This document shows, one piece after another, positions 1 to 7,676 of a DNA stretch of 64,000 bases. The first letter of the stretch is position 1. Every line of letters begins with the position of its first letter. The notes under the pieces were generated by a model, which was not told where the DNA came from, ran no database searches, and saw only the letters and a program-made list of their open reading frames with translations. The position numbers and the translations under genes are program-made. The stretch comes from an uncultured Clostridia bacterium (GTDB lineage Bacteria > Bacillota > Clostridia > Oscillospirales > Ruminococcaceae): positions 102,808-166,807 of the forward strand of contig CANQRG010000003.1 in NCBI GenBank assembly GCA_947626165.1, written 5' to 3'.

Positions 1-2120
1 CAAGCCTTATACTCCATACCTGTTCCTACGATAGGAGCCTCAGTTTTCAGCAGAGGTACAGCCTGACGCTGCATATTAGAACCCATAAGCGCACGGTTAG
101 CGTCGTCGTTCTCCAAGAATGGTATCATCGCCGTAGCAACAGAAACGACCATCTTAGGAGAAACGTCCATATAGTCAACCTCTTCTCTGTCGAACTCAGA
201 GATCTGATCGCGGTAACGTCCGTTTACCTTTGCTCTTGCAAATTTTCCGTCCTCAGTTAGCGGTTCGTTAGCCTGTGCAACAATATAATTATCCTCAATG
301 TCGGCTGTCATATATACTACTTCATCAGTAACAACGCCTGTCTCCTTGTCGACCTTACGATACGGAGCTTCAATAAATCCGTATTCGTTTATTCTTGCAA
401 AAGAAGCAAGGTAAGAAATGAGTCCGATATTAGGTCCTTCAGGAGTCTCGATAGGACACATTCTTCCGTAGTGCGTATAGTGAACGTCACGAACCTCAAA
501 TCCGGCTCTGTCACGAGACAGACCGCCGGGTCCTAACGCTGAAAGCCTTCTCTTATGAGTAAGCTCTGCAAGCGGGTTGTTCTGATCCATAAACTGAGAC
601 AGCGGTGACGATCCAAAGAACTCTTTTATAGCCGCCGTTACAGGTCTTATATTTATAAGCGCAGCAGGAGTAACGACATCCAAATCCTGAGACTGAATAT
701 TCATTCTCTCACGGACAACTCTTTCCATTCTTGTAAAACCAATCCTAAACTGGTTTTGCAAAAGCTCTCCGACGCTTCTTATTCTTCTGTTGCCGAGGTG
801 GTCAATATCGTCAACCGTTCCAACGCCCTCGCACAGGTTCAAAAAATATGAAATTGTTGCAATAATATCGTCATAAGTTATATTCTTTGAAACAAGCTCG
901 TCAACACGGTTTTTGATGTTTTCTTTAAGCTCATTCTCAGTTTCAGACGTCTCAAGGATTTCTTTTAAAACATCAAAGCAAACCAATTCGTTTATTCCCA
1001 ATTCTTCAACGTCAAATTCAACATACTTCTTAATGTCGACCATTCCGTTTGAAATTATCTTAACTTCTTTTTCCTCGACCTTGTTTATTATTTCGCCTTC
1101 GATGTTCAAGCTTTCTTTTACTTCAACATTTACAAAAGCTTCTTTTACTCCGGCGTTCTGAATTTCCTCAGCCTTTTTATAGTCAACAAGCTCACCGGCG
1201 TCAGCCATTATTTCACCGGTCATAGGATTTACTACAGGCTGTGACAAAGTATGTCCTGCAAGTCTTGAAGCGATACCAAGCTTATTATTAAATTTATATC
1301 TTCCAAATCTAGCCAAGTCATATCTCTTAGGGTCAAAGAATAAATTGTATAAATGAGAAACCGCACTGTCAACAGTCGGAGGCTCACCCGGACGAAGCTT
1401 TCTATACACCTCAAGCAAAGCTTCCTCTCTGTTAGCAGTCTGATCCTTCAGTTCTATTGTATGGATAAGTCTCTCATCCTCGCCGAAGGTTTTATATATA
1501 TCATCATTTGTTCCAATACCTATTGCTCTTATAAAGGTGGTAATTGGAATTTTCCTGTTTTTATCAATTCTTACATATACAACGTCATTGGAGTCCATTT
1601 CATATTCGAGCCATGCACCGCGGCTGGGAATAACAGTAGACTTGAATAAGTCCTTTCCTGTCTTGTCCTTATCAAACGAATAGTACACTCCAGGCGAACG
1701 CACAAGCTGCGATACAATAACACGTTCAGCACCGTTGATTACAAATGTTCCGCTGTCAGTCATCAAAGGAAAGTCTCCCATAAAGACTTCACTCTCTTTG
1801 ATTTCTCCTGTTTCTGTATTGTTCAGCCTTGCAGTTACTCTTAAAGGCGCAGCATACGTTACATCTCTTTCTTTGCACTCGGCAACAGTATACTTAGGTT
1901 CATCGTCGATTCTGTAATCAATGAAGCTCAGTTCAAGAGTTCTGTTGTAATCAGTGATAGAAGACACATCTCTGAACACTTCTCTCAAACCTTCATCCAA
2001 GAACCATTTATATGACTTTTTCTGAACTTCGATAAGATTCGGCATTTTCAAAACTTCGTTGATCTTAGCAAAGCTCTTACGGGTTGTTTTGCCAAGCTTG
2101 ACATCCTTGACATTTACCAT
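1..2120 (-). CDS. rpoB: RNA polymerase beta subunit, N-terminal part (cut by window edge)
   Basis: This is the beta subunit of the core RNA polymerase, which forms one side of the active-site cleft and the rifampicin pocket. The reading frame is open on the minus strand from an ATG at 2120 to the window edge, about 706 residues. The translation begins [19 protein letters not shown] and contains typical beta-subunit stretches: [16 protein letters not shown], the rifampicin-region segment [20 protein letters not shown], and [11 protein letters not shown]. The C-terminal half lies outside the window. A consensus promoter lies about 160 bp upstream. The gene just upstream is a carboxypeptidase with its own terminator, so rpoB is not attached here to the usual rplJ-rplL pair. 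Identification is secure. Confidence 0.98.
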   Translation of the reverse strand, partial: MVNVKDVKLGKTTRKSFAKINEVLKMPNLIEVQKKSYKWFLDEGLREVFRDVSSITDYNRTLELSFIDYRIDDEPKYTVAECKERDVTYAAPLRVTARLNNTETGEIKESEVFMGDFPLMTDSGTFVINGAERVIVSQLVRSPGVYYSFDKDKTGKDLFKSTVIPSRGAWLEYEMDSNDVVYVRIDKNRKIPITTFIRAIGIGTNDDIYKTFGEDERLIHTIELKDQTANREEALLEVYRKLRPGEPPTVDSAVSHLYNLFFDPKRYDLARFGRYKFNNKLGIASRLAGHTLSQPVVNPMTGEIMADAGELVDYKKAEEIQNAGVKEAFVNVEVKESLNIEGEIINKVEEKEVKIISNGMVDIKKYVEFDVEELGINELVCFDVLKEILETSETENELKENIKNRVDELVSKNITYDDIIATISYFLNLCEGVGTVDDIDHLGNRRIRSVGELLQNQFRIGFTRMERVVRERMNIQSQDLDVVTPAALINIRPVTAAIKEFFGSSPLSQFMDQNNPLAELTHKRRLSALGPGGLSRDRAGFEVRDVHYTHYGRMCPIETPEGPNIGLISYLASFARINEYGFIEAPYRKVDKETGVVTDEVVYMTADIEDNYIVAQANEPLTEDGKFARAKVNGRYRDQISEFDREEVDYMDVSPKMVVSVATAMIPFLENDDANRALMGSNMQRQAVPLLKTEAPIVGTGMEYKA

Positions 2121-2279
2121 AGGCTTAATCACTCCTTAATCTATTCAAACTAGCTCAGGGTGTACCATTTCAGCTTCACATATATACAAAAATAGCTAAA
2201 AAAAACCTAAATTTCACTTCCCTTAACCTATGAATTTTGTTGTAAATAGGTGCAAAACGCCATTATGATACATTGTATT

Positions 2280-2308
2280 ATTATATTACAATTCCAAAAT
2301 CTTGTCAA
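2280..2308 (-). promoter_or_regulatory. Sigma-A promoter of rpoB
   Basis: On the minus strand a perfect TTGACA (2308-2303) is followed by a 17-bp spacer and a perfect TATAAT (2285-2280). The predicted leader before the rpoB ATG is about 155 nt. The rest of the 2121-2486 gap holds only AT-rich sequence and the vanY terminator. Confidence 0.85.
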
Positions 2309-2404
2309 GGGTTTTTATAAAAAATTTTTAAATTAAGAAAAAATACCTTCAAATGTCATTAGAATATTACTTACAAATAAACAATTAGAAATATGAATAC
2401 CAAC

Positions 2405-2448
2405 AAAAAAGCCCTTGAATTGTAAATGTTACAATTCAAAAGCTTTAA
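2405..2448 (-). terminator. Terminator downstream of the VanY-type gene
   Basis: An 11-bp perfect stem (TTGAATTGTAA / TTACAATTCAA) is extended by AAAGC / GCTTT and lies in A/T-rich flanks just after the carboxypeptidase stop codon. It should insulate rpoB from read-through. Confidence 0.7.
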
Positions 2449-2486
2449 TTTTTATACTTTCTTACTTTAATTACAAAAGTTGATAA

Positions 2487-3665
2487 TCACAATTCATCAG
2501 AGGGAACTGTAGTTGTAGAGGCTGTTATAACCGAGTCTGAATCGCCGTCGGAGGTTGCCTGTGTAGGCTGAGTGTTATTGTTTACAGGAGCTTCTGTTTG
2601 CAAAGCTGCCGAAGCAGATGACAATTCAGCCGCAGAACTCTGATCGGCGATTGCTTCGGCGTCCTCGCCCAGATTAACTGTTATAATAAAGCCGTCAACA
2701 TTGTTACCTGAAATTTCATAGTTATATTGGCTGCCGTTTTCATCAAGAGGAATTTGAATACTTGTTTTATCCTTCGCAGCTTTGATATAATATATTCCGT
2801 ACTTTATATTATTAGACGCAGTGTAAATCAGCGGTTTATCGTACGAGTAGGTTTTGAGAAAATCGTGATATTCCTCAAGGCACAATGCTTTTTCAACCAT
2901 AATTTCAGAATGAGGAACGCCTACATATCTTAAATGCCACGGCTCAGCTTGAATACCGGTAATAGATTCCTTATCCTTTGTATATCGGGTGATAATTCCG
3001 TACTTAGCGGCATTGTCTGTAATCCATTGAAATTTGCCTGTTCCCTTATACTCAGGATAGCCTTCTGTATTGATTCCCAAATCAATAGCAAGACCAGTAT
3101 GGCTCTCTGAAAAGCCTTCCTTGTTGTACTTTACTGATTCGGCGCCTGTTGATTCGGTATCAGCGTTGTAAAGCTCTTTCTGCTCTTCAACTGTTCTGTA
3201 TCCGCTTGTGAGCATTACAGTGTTATTTTTAGAGCTTTTGTAAAAATCAATAAGCAAATTGCTTAAAGCAACGGCAAAGTTCTGAGAAACAGAAACAGAC
3301 GAATCAGTCATGGCAAAACGCATTTTTCCATTTTTGTTTGTGCTGTATTTATACATTGAAGTAAGACTTTCAGGCTCTTGATCCTTAAAAGCATACTCGT
3401 GTTCCTTATTCACCAATATAAGGTTGCCTGAATAAAGTATATCATTGTTGACAATTTCAACATACTCAGAGTTATCAGAAAGACTGTTTTTAGACTGAGC
3501 GTTATCAGGCTTTACCTGTTTAGATACTGTAGAAACGACATTGTGATTATTATTTGATCCGTCTTTTGAACAAGACGAAGCAATTATAAGTATGAATAGT
3601 AATACCACAGCCAATAACACAGCAACATTTTTGTATTTTAAGTTACGCCAAATATTCTGTGACAT
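2487..3665 (-). CDS. M15B-family D-alanyl-D-alanine carboxypeptidase (VanY-like), membrane-anchored
   Basis: This is a zinc peptidase predicted to trim the terminal D-Ala from peptidoglycan stems outside the membrane. An N-terminal hydrophobic segment (about residues 13-30) ends near a Cys that makes a weak lipobox, so it is either a signal anchor or a lipoprotein. The M15B motifs are intact: SGYRT at 154-158, SESHTGLAID at 186-195 with zinc ligands H189 and D195, and EPWH at 241-244 with the catalytic Glu and third zinc ligand. A low-complexity Ser/Ala/Thr-rich tail of about 60 residues follows the catalytic domain. No van regulators or ligases lie next to it, so it is more likely a wall-remodelling enzyme than a resistance gene. 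Confidence 0.88.
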   Translation of the reverse strand: MSQNIWRNLKYKNVAVLLAVVLLFILIIASSCSKDGSNNNHNVVSTVSKQVKPDNAQSKNSLSDNSEYVEIVNNDILYSGNLILVNKEHEYAFKDQEPESLTSMYKYSTNKNGKMRFAMTDSSVSVSQNFAVALSNLLIDFYKSSKNNTVMLTSGYRTVEEQKELYNADTESTGAESVKYNKEGFSESHTGLAIDLGINTEGYPEYKGTGKFQWITDNAAKYGIITRYTKDKESITGIQAEPWHLRYVGVPHSEIMVEKALCLEEYHDFLKTYSYDKPLIYTASNNIKYGIYYIKAAKDKTSIQIPLDENGSQYNYEISGNNVDGFIITVNLGEDAEAIADQSSAAELSSASAALQTEAPVNNNTQPTQATSDGDSDSVITASTTTVPSDEL

Positions 3666-3800
3666 AATTATCCTCCAAATATAAATATAACATTACATAT
3701 TAGATTATATCACATAAAAATACTTTTTTAAAGTCCTTACAGTAATTTAAGACTTTTTACACAAATAATCTCAATATCTTTTGTAAGCTTTGCACAAAAT

Positions 3801-3836
3801 AAAACCCGATACGATACTTCATACCGGGTTTTATTT
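3801..3836 (-). terminator. Terminator of the spore-protein gene
   Basis: AAAACCCG pairs with CGGGTTTT across a 16-nt interior that can pair further. T-rich sequence follows on the minus strand. It lies 30 bp past the SASP stop codon. Confidence 0.75.
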
Positions 3837-3865
3837 TATTCAGTCATTATACTATTAACTAATTC

Positions 3866-4048
3866 TTATTGTGCTGTTTTGTACGCGTCGATCATCTTTT
3901 TTACCATCTGGCCCCCAATTGAACCAGCCTGACGTGATGTTAAATCTCCGTTGTAACCCTGCTTAAGATTTACGCCAACTTCGTTTGCAGCTTCCATCTT
4001 GAACTTTTCAAGATTCTGTCTGCCCTGTTCTGTAGTGATACCTTTCAT
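3866..4048 (-). CDS. Alpha/beta-type small acid-soluble spore protein
   Basis: This 60-residue protein coats and protects spore DNA and is degraded by the GPR protease at germination. Both family signatures are visible: the segment ANEVGVNLK, which contains the GPR cleavage region, and the GSIGGQMVKKMI block near the C-terminus. Its length matches the family. A strong ribosome-binding site (AAGGAG) lies before the ATG. It is transcribed alone, with its own terminator, as usual for forespore-specific genes. I could not find a convincing sigma-G promoter by eye. Its presence shows that the host makes endospores. Confidence 0.93.
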   Translation of the reverse strand: MKGITTEQGRQNLEKFKMEAANEVGVNLKQGYNGDLTSRQAGSIGGQMVKKMIDAYKTAQ

Positions 4049-4162
4049 TTCATTTCACTCCTTTTCGTAAATTTGAGTTTGCCTTATTATTATTACTCTC
4101 TTTTTCATCAATATAAGAGGTAATTTTTTATAAAACTACAAATAAAACGAAAGGTCGATTTT

Positions 4163-4180
4163 ATGAAAATTCATTTTCAT
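4163..4180. repeat. 18-bp palindrome between the glycosyltransferase and SASP genes
   Basis: ATGAAAAT-TC-ATTTTCAT is symmetrical except for the central two bases. It lies about 115-130 bp upstream of the SASP start and 53 bp past the glycosyltransferase stop. It could be an operator or a weak AT-rich hairpin; nothing decides between them. Confidence 0.4.
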
Positions 4181-4232
4181 TAATTAAAAATTAATTTAAT
4201 GAAACTATAACAGATTTGTTAAACACGCATCA

Positions 4233-5399
4233 TTATGCAGATATCAAATTATTTAAGTGCTGTCTTAATACATCATTATAAACACTTTCAATCTGTTCAG
4301 CAAAGGTTTCCTTAGAAAATTTTTGTTTTGCAATTTCTGCCGCTTTCTCTTTCATATATGAAATATCCTCATTCAGCAGACAGTCAAGATACATTGAGAA
4401 TTCACTCTCATTTGTATACGCATAACCGTTAACACCATCTACCAAAACATTATCAAGACATTTGTCCTTTTTGCAAAGCAACACAAGACCATTCGCAAGA
4501 GCCTCAATATATGTAAGTCCCTGAGTTTCGCTCTGAGAAGCGCTGACAAATATATCACCGGCACAATAATAGTTTCTCATTTCACTGTAATTTACCATTC
4601 CGGTCATAATAGTCATATCCTGCAGGTTTGATTCCTTGATCTTCTGCTCAATTTCTTCTCTATAAGGTCCGTCGCCGACAATTAAAAACACTGCGTTTTG
4701 AGGTTTATTTCTCCCAAGAAATTCTATCAGCTCGTCAATATTCTTTTCCTCAGCAAGACGACCCGTATATAATATAACCTTTTTATCATCAGGAATACCC
4801 AGACGTCTTTTGAACTCTTTACGCTCCGCATTGTTATTTTCAGAAACTATCATATCCAGATCCAACCCCGAAGGTACGACCTGAACAGGCGTTTTGCAGT
4901 TGTATTTATTTAAAATGCTTTCAACCTTTACGGTAGGAGCAATCATACAATCAGTATGCCTTGAAATATGTCTGGTGAACATTCTAACTGCTGTTCTTCC
5001 CAGCTTTATGCTAGGAGAAAAATAGTGAGTATAGTCCTCATAAATAGTATGATATGTATGAACTATCGGCGCTTGGGTAACGTCCGCAATCTTTCTTGCA
5101 AGAGTAAACGTGCTGAATTCGCATTGCGAGTGAATTATATCAGGTTTCCACTTAATAATGTTTTGAATCAGCCTGCTTTTCAACGGAATTTTAACTCTTG
5201 CACAAGGGTAAATCCTTTCTGCGTTTACCGAACCGATATATGTCGTATTTCCGTTTACATAAGAAAACCGTGTTTCAGAAAGAGTGAGAATTTTAACGTC
5301 ATGGCCAAGCTGTCTTAAACCCGTTTCAAGATTTCTTACCGATGTCGCAACACCGTTTGCCGCTGTTTTGTACCAATCGGTTGTTATAAGAACCTTCAA
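4233..5399 (-). CDS. GT4-family glycosyltransferase (likely glycolipid/diacylglycerol glucosyltransferase type)
   Basis: This is a retaining GT-B glycosyltransferase of family GT4, which transfers a sugar from a nucleotide donor and is usually membrane-associated. The N-terminal Rossmann domain begins MKVLITTDWYKTAANGVATS. The C-terminal domain has VILYTGRLAEEKNIDELIEF and the donor-binding Glu segment SASQSETQGLTYIEALANGL. I place the start at a TTG (5399) because GGAGG lies 9 nt upstream; a longer frame from 5420 would run through this ribosome-binding site. The family resemblance is to processive diacylglycerol glucosyltransferases, but the acceptor cannot be read from the sequence. It is a single gene with no operon partner. 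Confidence 0.85.
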   Translation of the reverse strand: MKVLITTDWYKTAANGVATSVRNLETGLRQLGHDVKILTLSETRFSYVNGNTTYIGSVNAERIYPCARVKIPLKSRLIQNIIKWKPDIIHSQCEFSTFTLARKIADVTQAPIVHTYHTIYEDYTHYFSPSIKLGRTAVRMFTRHISRHTDCMIAPTVKVESILNKYNCKTPVQVVPSGLDLDMIVSENNNAERKEFKRRLGIPDDKKVILYTGRLAEEKNIDELIEFLGRNKPQNAVFLIVGDGPYREEIEQKIKESNLQDMTIMTGMVNYSEMRNYYCAGDIFVSASQSETQGLTYIEALANGLVLLCKKDKCLDNVLVDGVNGYAYTNESEFSMYLDCLLNEDISYMKEKAAEIAKQKFSKETFAEQIESVYNDVLRQHLNNLISA

Positions 5400-5596
5400 A
5401 AAATATCTCCTCCTTCCCAACTTTTTATTTTATAACTTTCTAACTTTACTTTCAACCATTATAAAATAAATTTATGTGATCTTCAAGTAAAATATCTTAG
5501 TTAAACATATCACTTTTTTATCTAAATTATTATTGATAATTATTTTATTTATTATAACACAAAAAAACAAATAAATCTACATTAAAAGCAAAAAAT

Positions 5597-5636
5597 AAAA
5601 AAGCCGACGCCAATTTAACTCGACACCAGCTTTTTT
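5597..5636 (-). terminator. Minus-strand terminator-like hairpin without an obvious gene
   Basis: Sixteen positions pair on the minus-strand RNA (A-U x6, G-C, C-G, then several G-U wobbles) around an 8-nt loop, followed by T residues. On the plus strand the same positions give five A/C mismatches, so the structure belongs to minus-strand RNA. The nearest minus-strand gene ends about 860 bp upstream, at 6499. Confidence 0.6.
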
Positions 5637-5767
5637 AAAACATTTACTTTACATCATATGTCAATTATATTACATATACTGTAAATTGTCAAGAAAAAAT
5701 TCAAAAAAGTTTATAAAAATATTATAAATTAATTAAATCATCATACTAAAAAGTTGTTGCACAAATT

Positions 5768-5796
5768 TTAACACTTTTCTTTAAACTGCATATAAT
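5768..5796 (+). promoter_or_regulatory. Sigma-A promoter upstream of the small conserved ORF
   Basis: TTAACA (5768-5773), a 17-bp spacer and a perfect TATAAT (5791-5796) point into the 5900 gene. This supports that gene being expressed. Confidence 0.65.
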
Positions 5797-5899
5797 ATCT
5801 TTTAAAAGCACCGCTTTGCCGTCAAATGCTTCGGGTAAAAATATCATAAAAATGAATTTACCAAACCCATATGCAAATAATATCTGCGGGGTGATTCTA

Positions 5900-6127
5900 T
5901 TGCATTATAATGATTTGCAGGATTTAATATATAACAGTTCAAGCAGCAGGAAATACTTTCTCTCACTACCTGTTATTATGCAAATTGAACTTCACGAACA
6001 CAATAATTACATTCACACTTCTGCCGGATTACACGCTCACGTTGAAGCAATAGAAAAGTACAACCATGCAGTTGAAATAAGCGAAGCTTTAAGTTTTGGT
6101 TTAAATAGGCAAGGGATTAGGGAATAG
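5900..6127 (+). CDS. Small uncharacterised protein (75 aa)
   Basis: I do not recognise a named family, though the core SSSSRKYFLSLP...HEHNNYIHT resembles short conserved proteins I recall from ruminococci. The start is uncertain. A TTG at 5900 has GGGGTG 6 nt upstream and gives a protein starting MHYNDLQDL; longer starts at 5816 (TTG), 5853 (ATG) and 5891 (GTG) are open. A good promoter lies about 100 bp upstream. There is no signal peptide or membrane segment. The last residues run into the repeat DNA that begins near 6120, so the C-terminus may have been altered by repeat insertion. Confidence 0.5.
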   Translation: MHYNDLQDLIYNSSSSRKYFLSLPVIMQIELHEHNNYIHTSAGLHAHVEAIEKYNHAVEISEALSFGLNRQGIRE

Positions 6128-6430
6128 ACCGCCGAGCCAGCAGGGGTGACCCCTGCACGCAGTGCTGCCTATTATAAATCTGAAAAATGTTCAAGTTTGT
6201 GCAACGGCAGACTTATCAATTGATATTTGATAATGGATAATGGACAATTGACAGAAGCAAGACCGGAGAGCCGGCGGTGGCTCTGCTACCTATTATAAAT
6301 CTGAAAAATGTTAAAGTTTATGCAACGACAGGCTTATCAATTGATAATGGATAATGGACAATGGACAATGGATAATTGATAATTGCAAGAAGTAATACAA
6401 GCGTTCGGAATTTTTCCGAACGATTTTGTT
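6128..6430. repeat. Composite intergenic repeat block A
   Basis: This block holds two tandem copies of one unit, each beginning CTATTATAAATCTGAAAAATG (one base short of it is shared in every copy) and ending in CTTATCAATTGAT (6169-6224 and 6290-6344). Each copy follows a GC-rich hairpin: GCAGGGG-TGA-CCCCTGC at 6140-6156 and AGAGCC/GGCTCT at 6267-6284. AT-rich runs of ATAATGGACAATGG follow, then the shared hairpin CGTTCGGAA-TTT-TTCCGAACG (6402-6422) with a T-rich tail. Related pieces recur at 31.6, 43.5 and 49.1 kb. No coding sequence is seen. Confidence 0.75.
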
Positions 6431-6498
6431 TTATAAGCTATCTAACTGCTGATAAATTTACACCATTAACAAACTATAAAAAAAATTAATTACTGAAA

Positions 6499-7623
6499 TC
6501 ATTTAAAATACATATAAAGCTGACATTTTATCATTCCGTTGTAAAGTTTCCTGCGCTTGTCAGCTCTTTTTCCAAAGAATTTCTCAAACTCCTCGTGAGG
6601 TGTAATTATATAACATGAACGCTCTCTGGACGGATCTAATCTCTCGCCCAGCCTTTTATAAAGCCTTTCTGCGTCTTTAATTTCTAACATTCTTTCTCCG
6701 TAAGGAGGATTGCAAAAGGTTATTGAATTATCAGGTTGTTTAAATCTTGATATATCCGCCTGCTTGATAACCAGCTTTGACCCCACTCCTGCCTTTCTTG
6801 CGTTTGACTGCGTAAGGTCAACAGCTATGTCGTCAATATCAAACCCGAACGCCTTAAACTCCCCTTGCCTGTCAATTAAATCAAGAGCCTCAGCCCTTGC
6901 GTCATTCCAAATCTTGTCATCTATCTGAATCCAGTTCTGTGACGAAAATTTCCTCCTCAATCCCGGGGCAATGTTTAACGCTTTGTATGCCGCCTCTATC
7001 AAGAATGTTCCCGAACCGCACATAGGATCTAAAACTGTACTATTTGAACGCACTCTTGCTAGGTCGACGATTCCCGCCGCTAAAGTTTCTTTAATAGGAG
7101 CGTCATTTGAATTTCTTCTATATCCTCTTTTGTGAAGCCCTGCACCACTTGTATCAAGAAAAATAGTAACTATATCCTTATGAATTGCAAATCTAACCTG
7201 ATGCACAGGTCCGTCCTCATCAAACCAGCTTATTCCGTAAGCACTCTTTAAACGCTCAACTATAGCTTTTTTTATAATAGACTGACAGTCTGGTATACTG
7301 TGCAAAGCCGAGTTAAGAGAATACCCCTTAACAGGAAAAGCGTCGTTCTTTCCGATAAATCTCTCAAAAGGCAGACTTTTTACACCTTGAAAAAGCTCCT
7401 CAAAACTTTTAGCCTCAAAAGAACCAAGCTCTATAAGCACCCTCTCAGCCGTTGAAAGCCACAGATTTGCCTTAGCAAGTGTATAAAAGTCACCGTCAAA
7501 TGAAATCTTTCCGTCCGTGACCTTGAGATTTTCACCGCCGATTTTCTTTATTTCATATGATAACACGCTCTCCAGACCGAACAGGCACGGACAGCAAAGT
7601 CGAATTTTATTCATTTTCATCAT
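6499..7623 (-). CDS. THUMP-domain SAM-dependent RNA methyltransferase (UPF0020/RlmL-N-like, YpsC type)
   Basis: This enzyme is predicted to methylate guanine N2 in rRNA or tRNA. An N-terminal THUMP-containing region is followed by a class I methyltransferase fold with DPMCGSGTFLIEAA (SAM binding) and the catalytic NPPYGERM motif of N2/N6 amino methylases. At about 374 residues it is the usual size for the stand-alone Firmicutes form. I choose ATG 7623. The AAGGAG at 7665-7660 is separated from it by a perfect-length 10-bp hairpin, which leaves only about 6 unpaired nt between the Shine-Dalgarno sequence and the start when folded. A TTG at 7641 lies inside the hairpin and is less likely. It follows the PBP gene by about 50 bp and is probably cotranscribed with it. 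Confidence 0.85.
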   Translation of the reverse strand: MMKMNKIRLCCPCLFGLESVLSYEIKKIGGENLKVTDGKISFDGDFYTLAKANLWLSTAERVLIELGSFEAKSFEELFQGVKSLPFERFIGKNDAFPVKGYSLNSALHSIPDCQSIIKKAIVERLKSAYGISWFDEDGPVHQVRFAIHKDIVTIFLDTSGAGLHKRGYRRNSNDAPIKETLAAGIVDLARVRSNSTVLDPMCGSGTFLIEAAYKALNIAPGLRRKFSSQNWIQIDDKIWNDARAEALDLIDRQGEFKAFGFDIDDIAVDLTQSNARKAGVGSKLVIKQADISRFKQPDNSITFCNPPYGERMLEIKDAERLYKRLGERLDPSRERSCYIITPHEEFEKFFGKRADKRRKLYNGMIKCQLYMYFK

Positions 7624-7626
7624 AAT

Positions 7627-7656
7627 GGCTATCCACTGCAAATGCCGTAGATAGCC
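7627..7656 (-). promoter_or_regulatory. Hairpin between Shine-Dalgarno sequence and start codon
   Basis: On the minus-strand RNA GGCUAUCUAC pairs with GUGGAUAGCC (10 bp, one G-U) around a 10-nt loop. AAGGAG lies 3 nt before the stem and the ATG 3 nt after it. Folding brings the ribosome-binding site to normal distance from the start. Confidence 0.6.
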
Positions 7657-7676
7657 AATCTCCTTAATCTATTTAT

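Noticed and set aside
913..1917. Several open frames on the plus strand opposite rpoB
   Set aside because: They are antisense shadows of the strongly conserved rpoB frame, with no ribosome-binding sites or family features.
2487..3665. Vancomycin-resistance function for the VanY-like gene
   Set aside because: No vanRS, vanH, vanA/B or vanX genes lie nearby; M15B enzymes are common wall-trimming enzymes.
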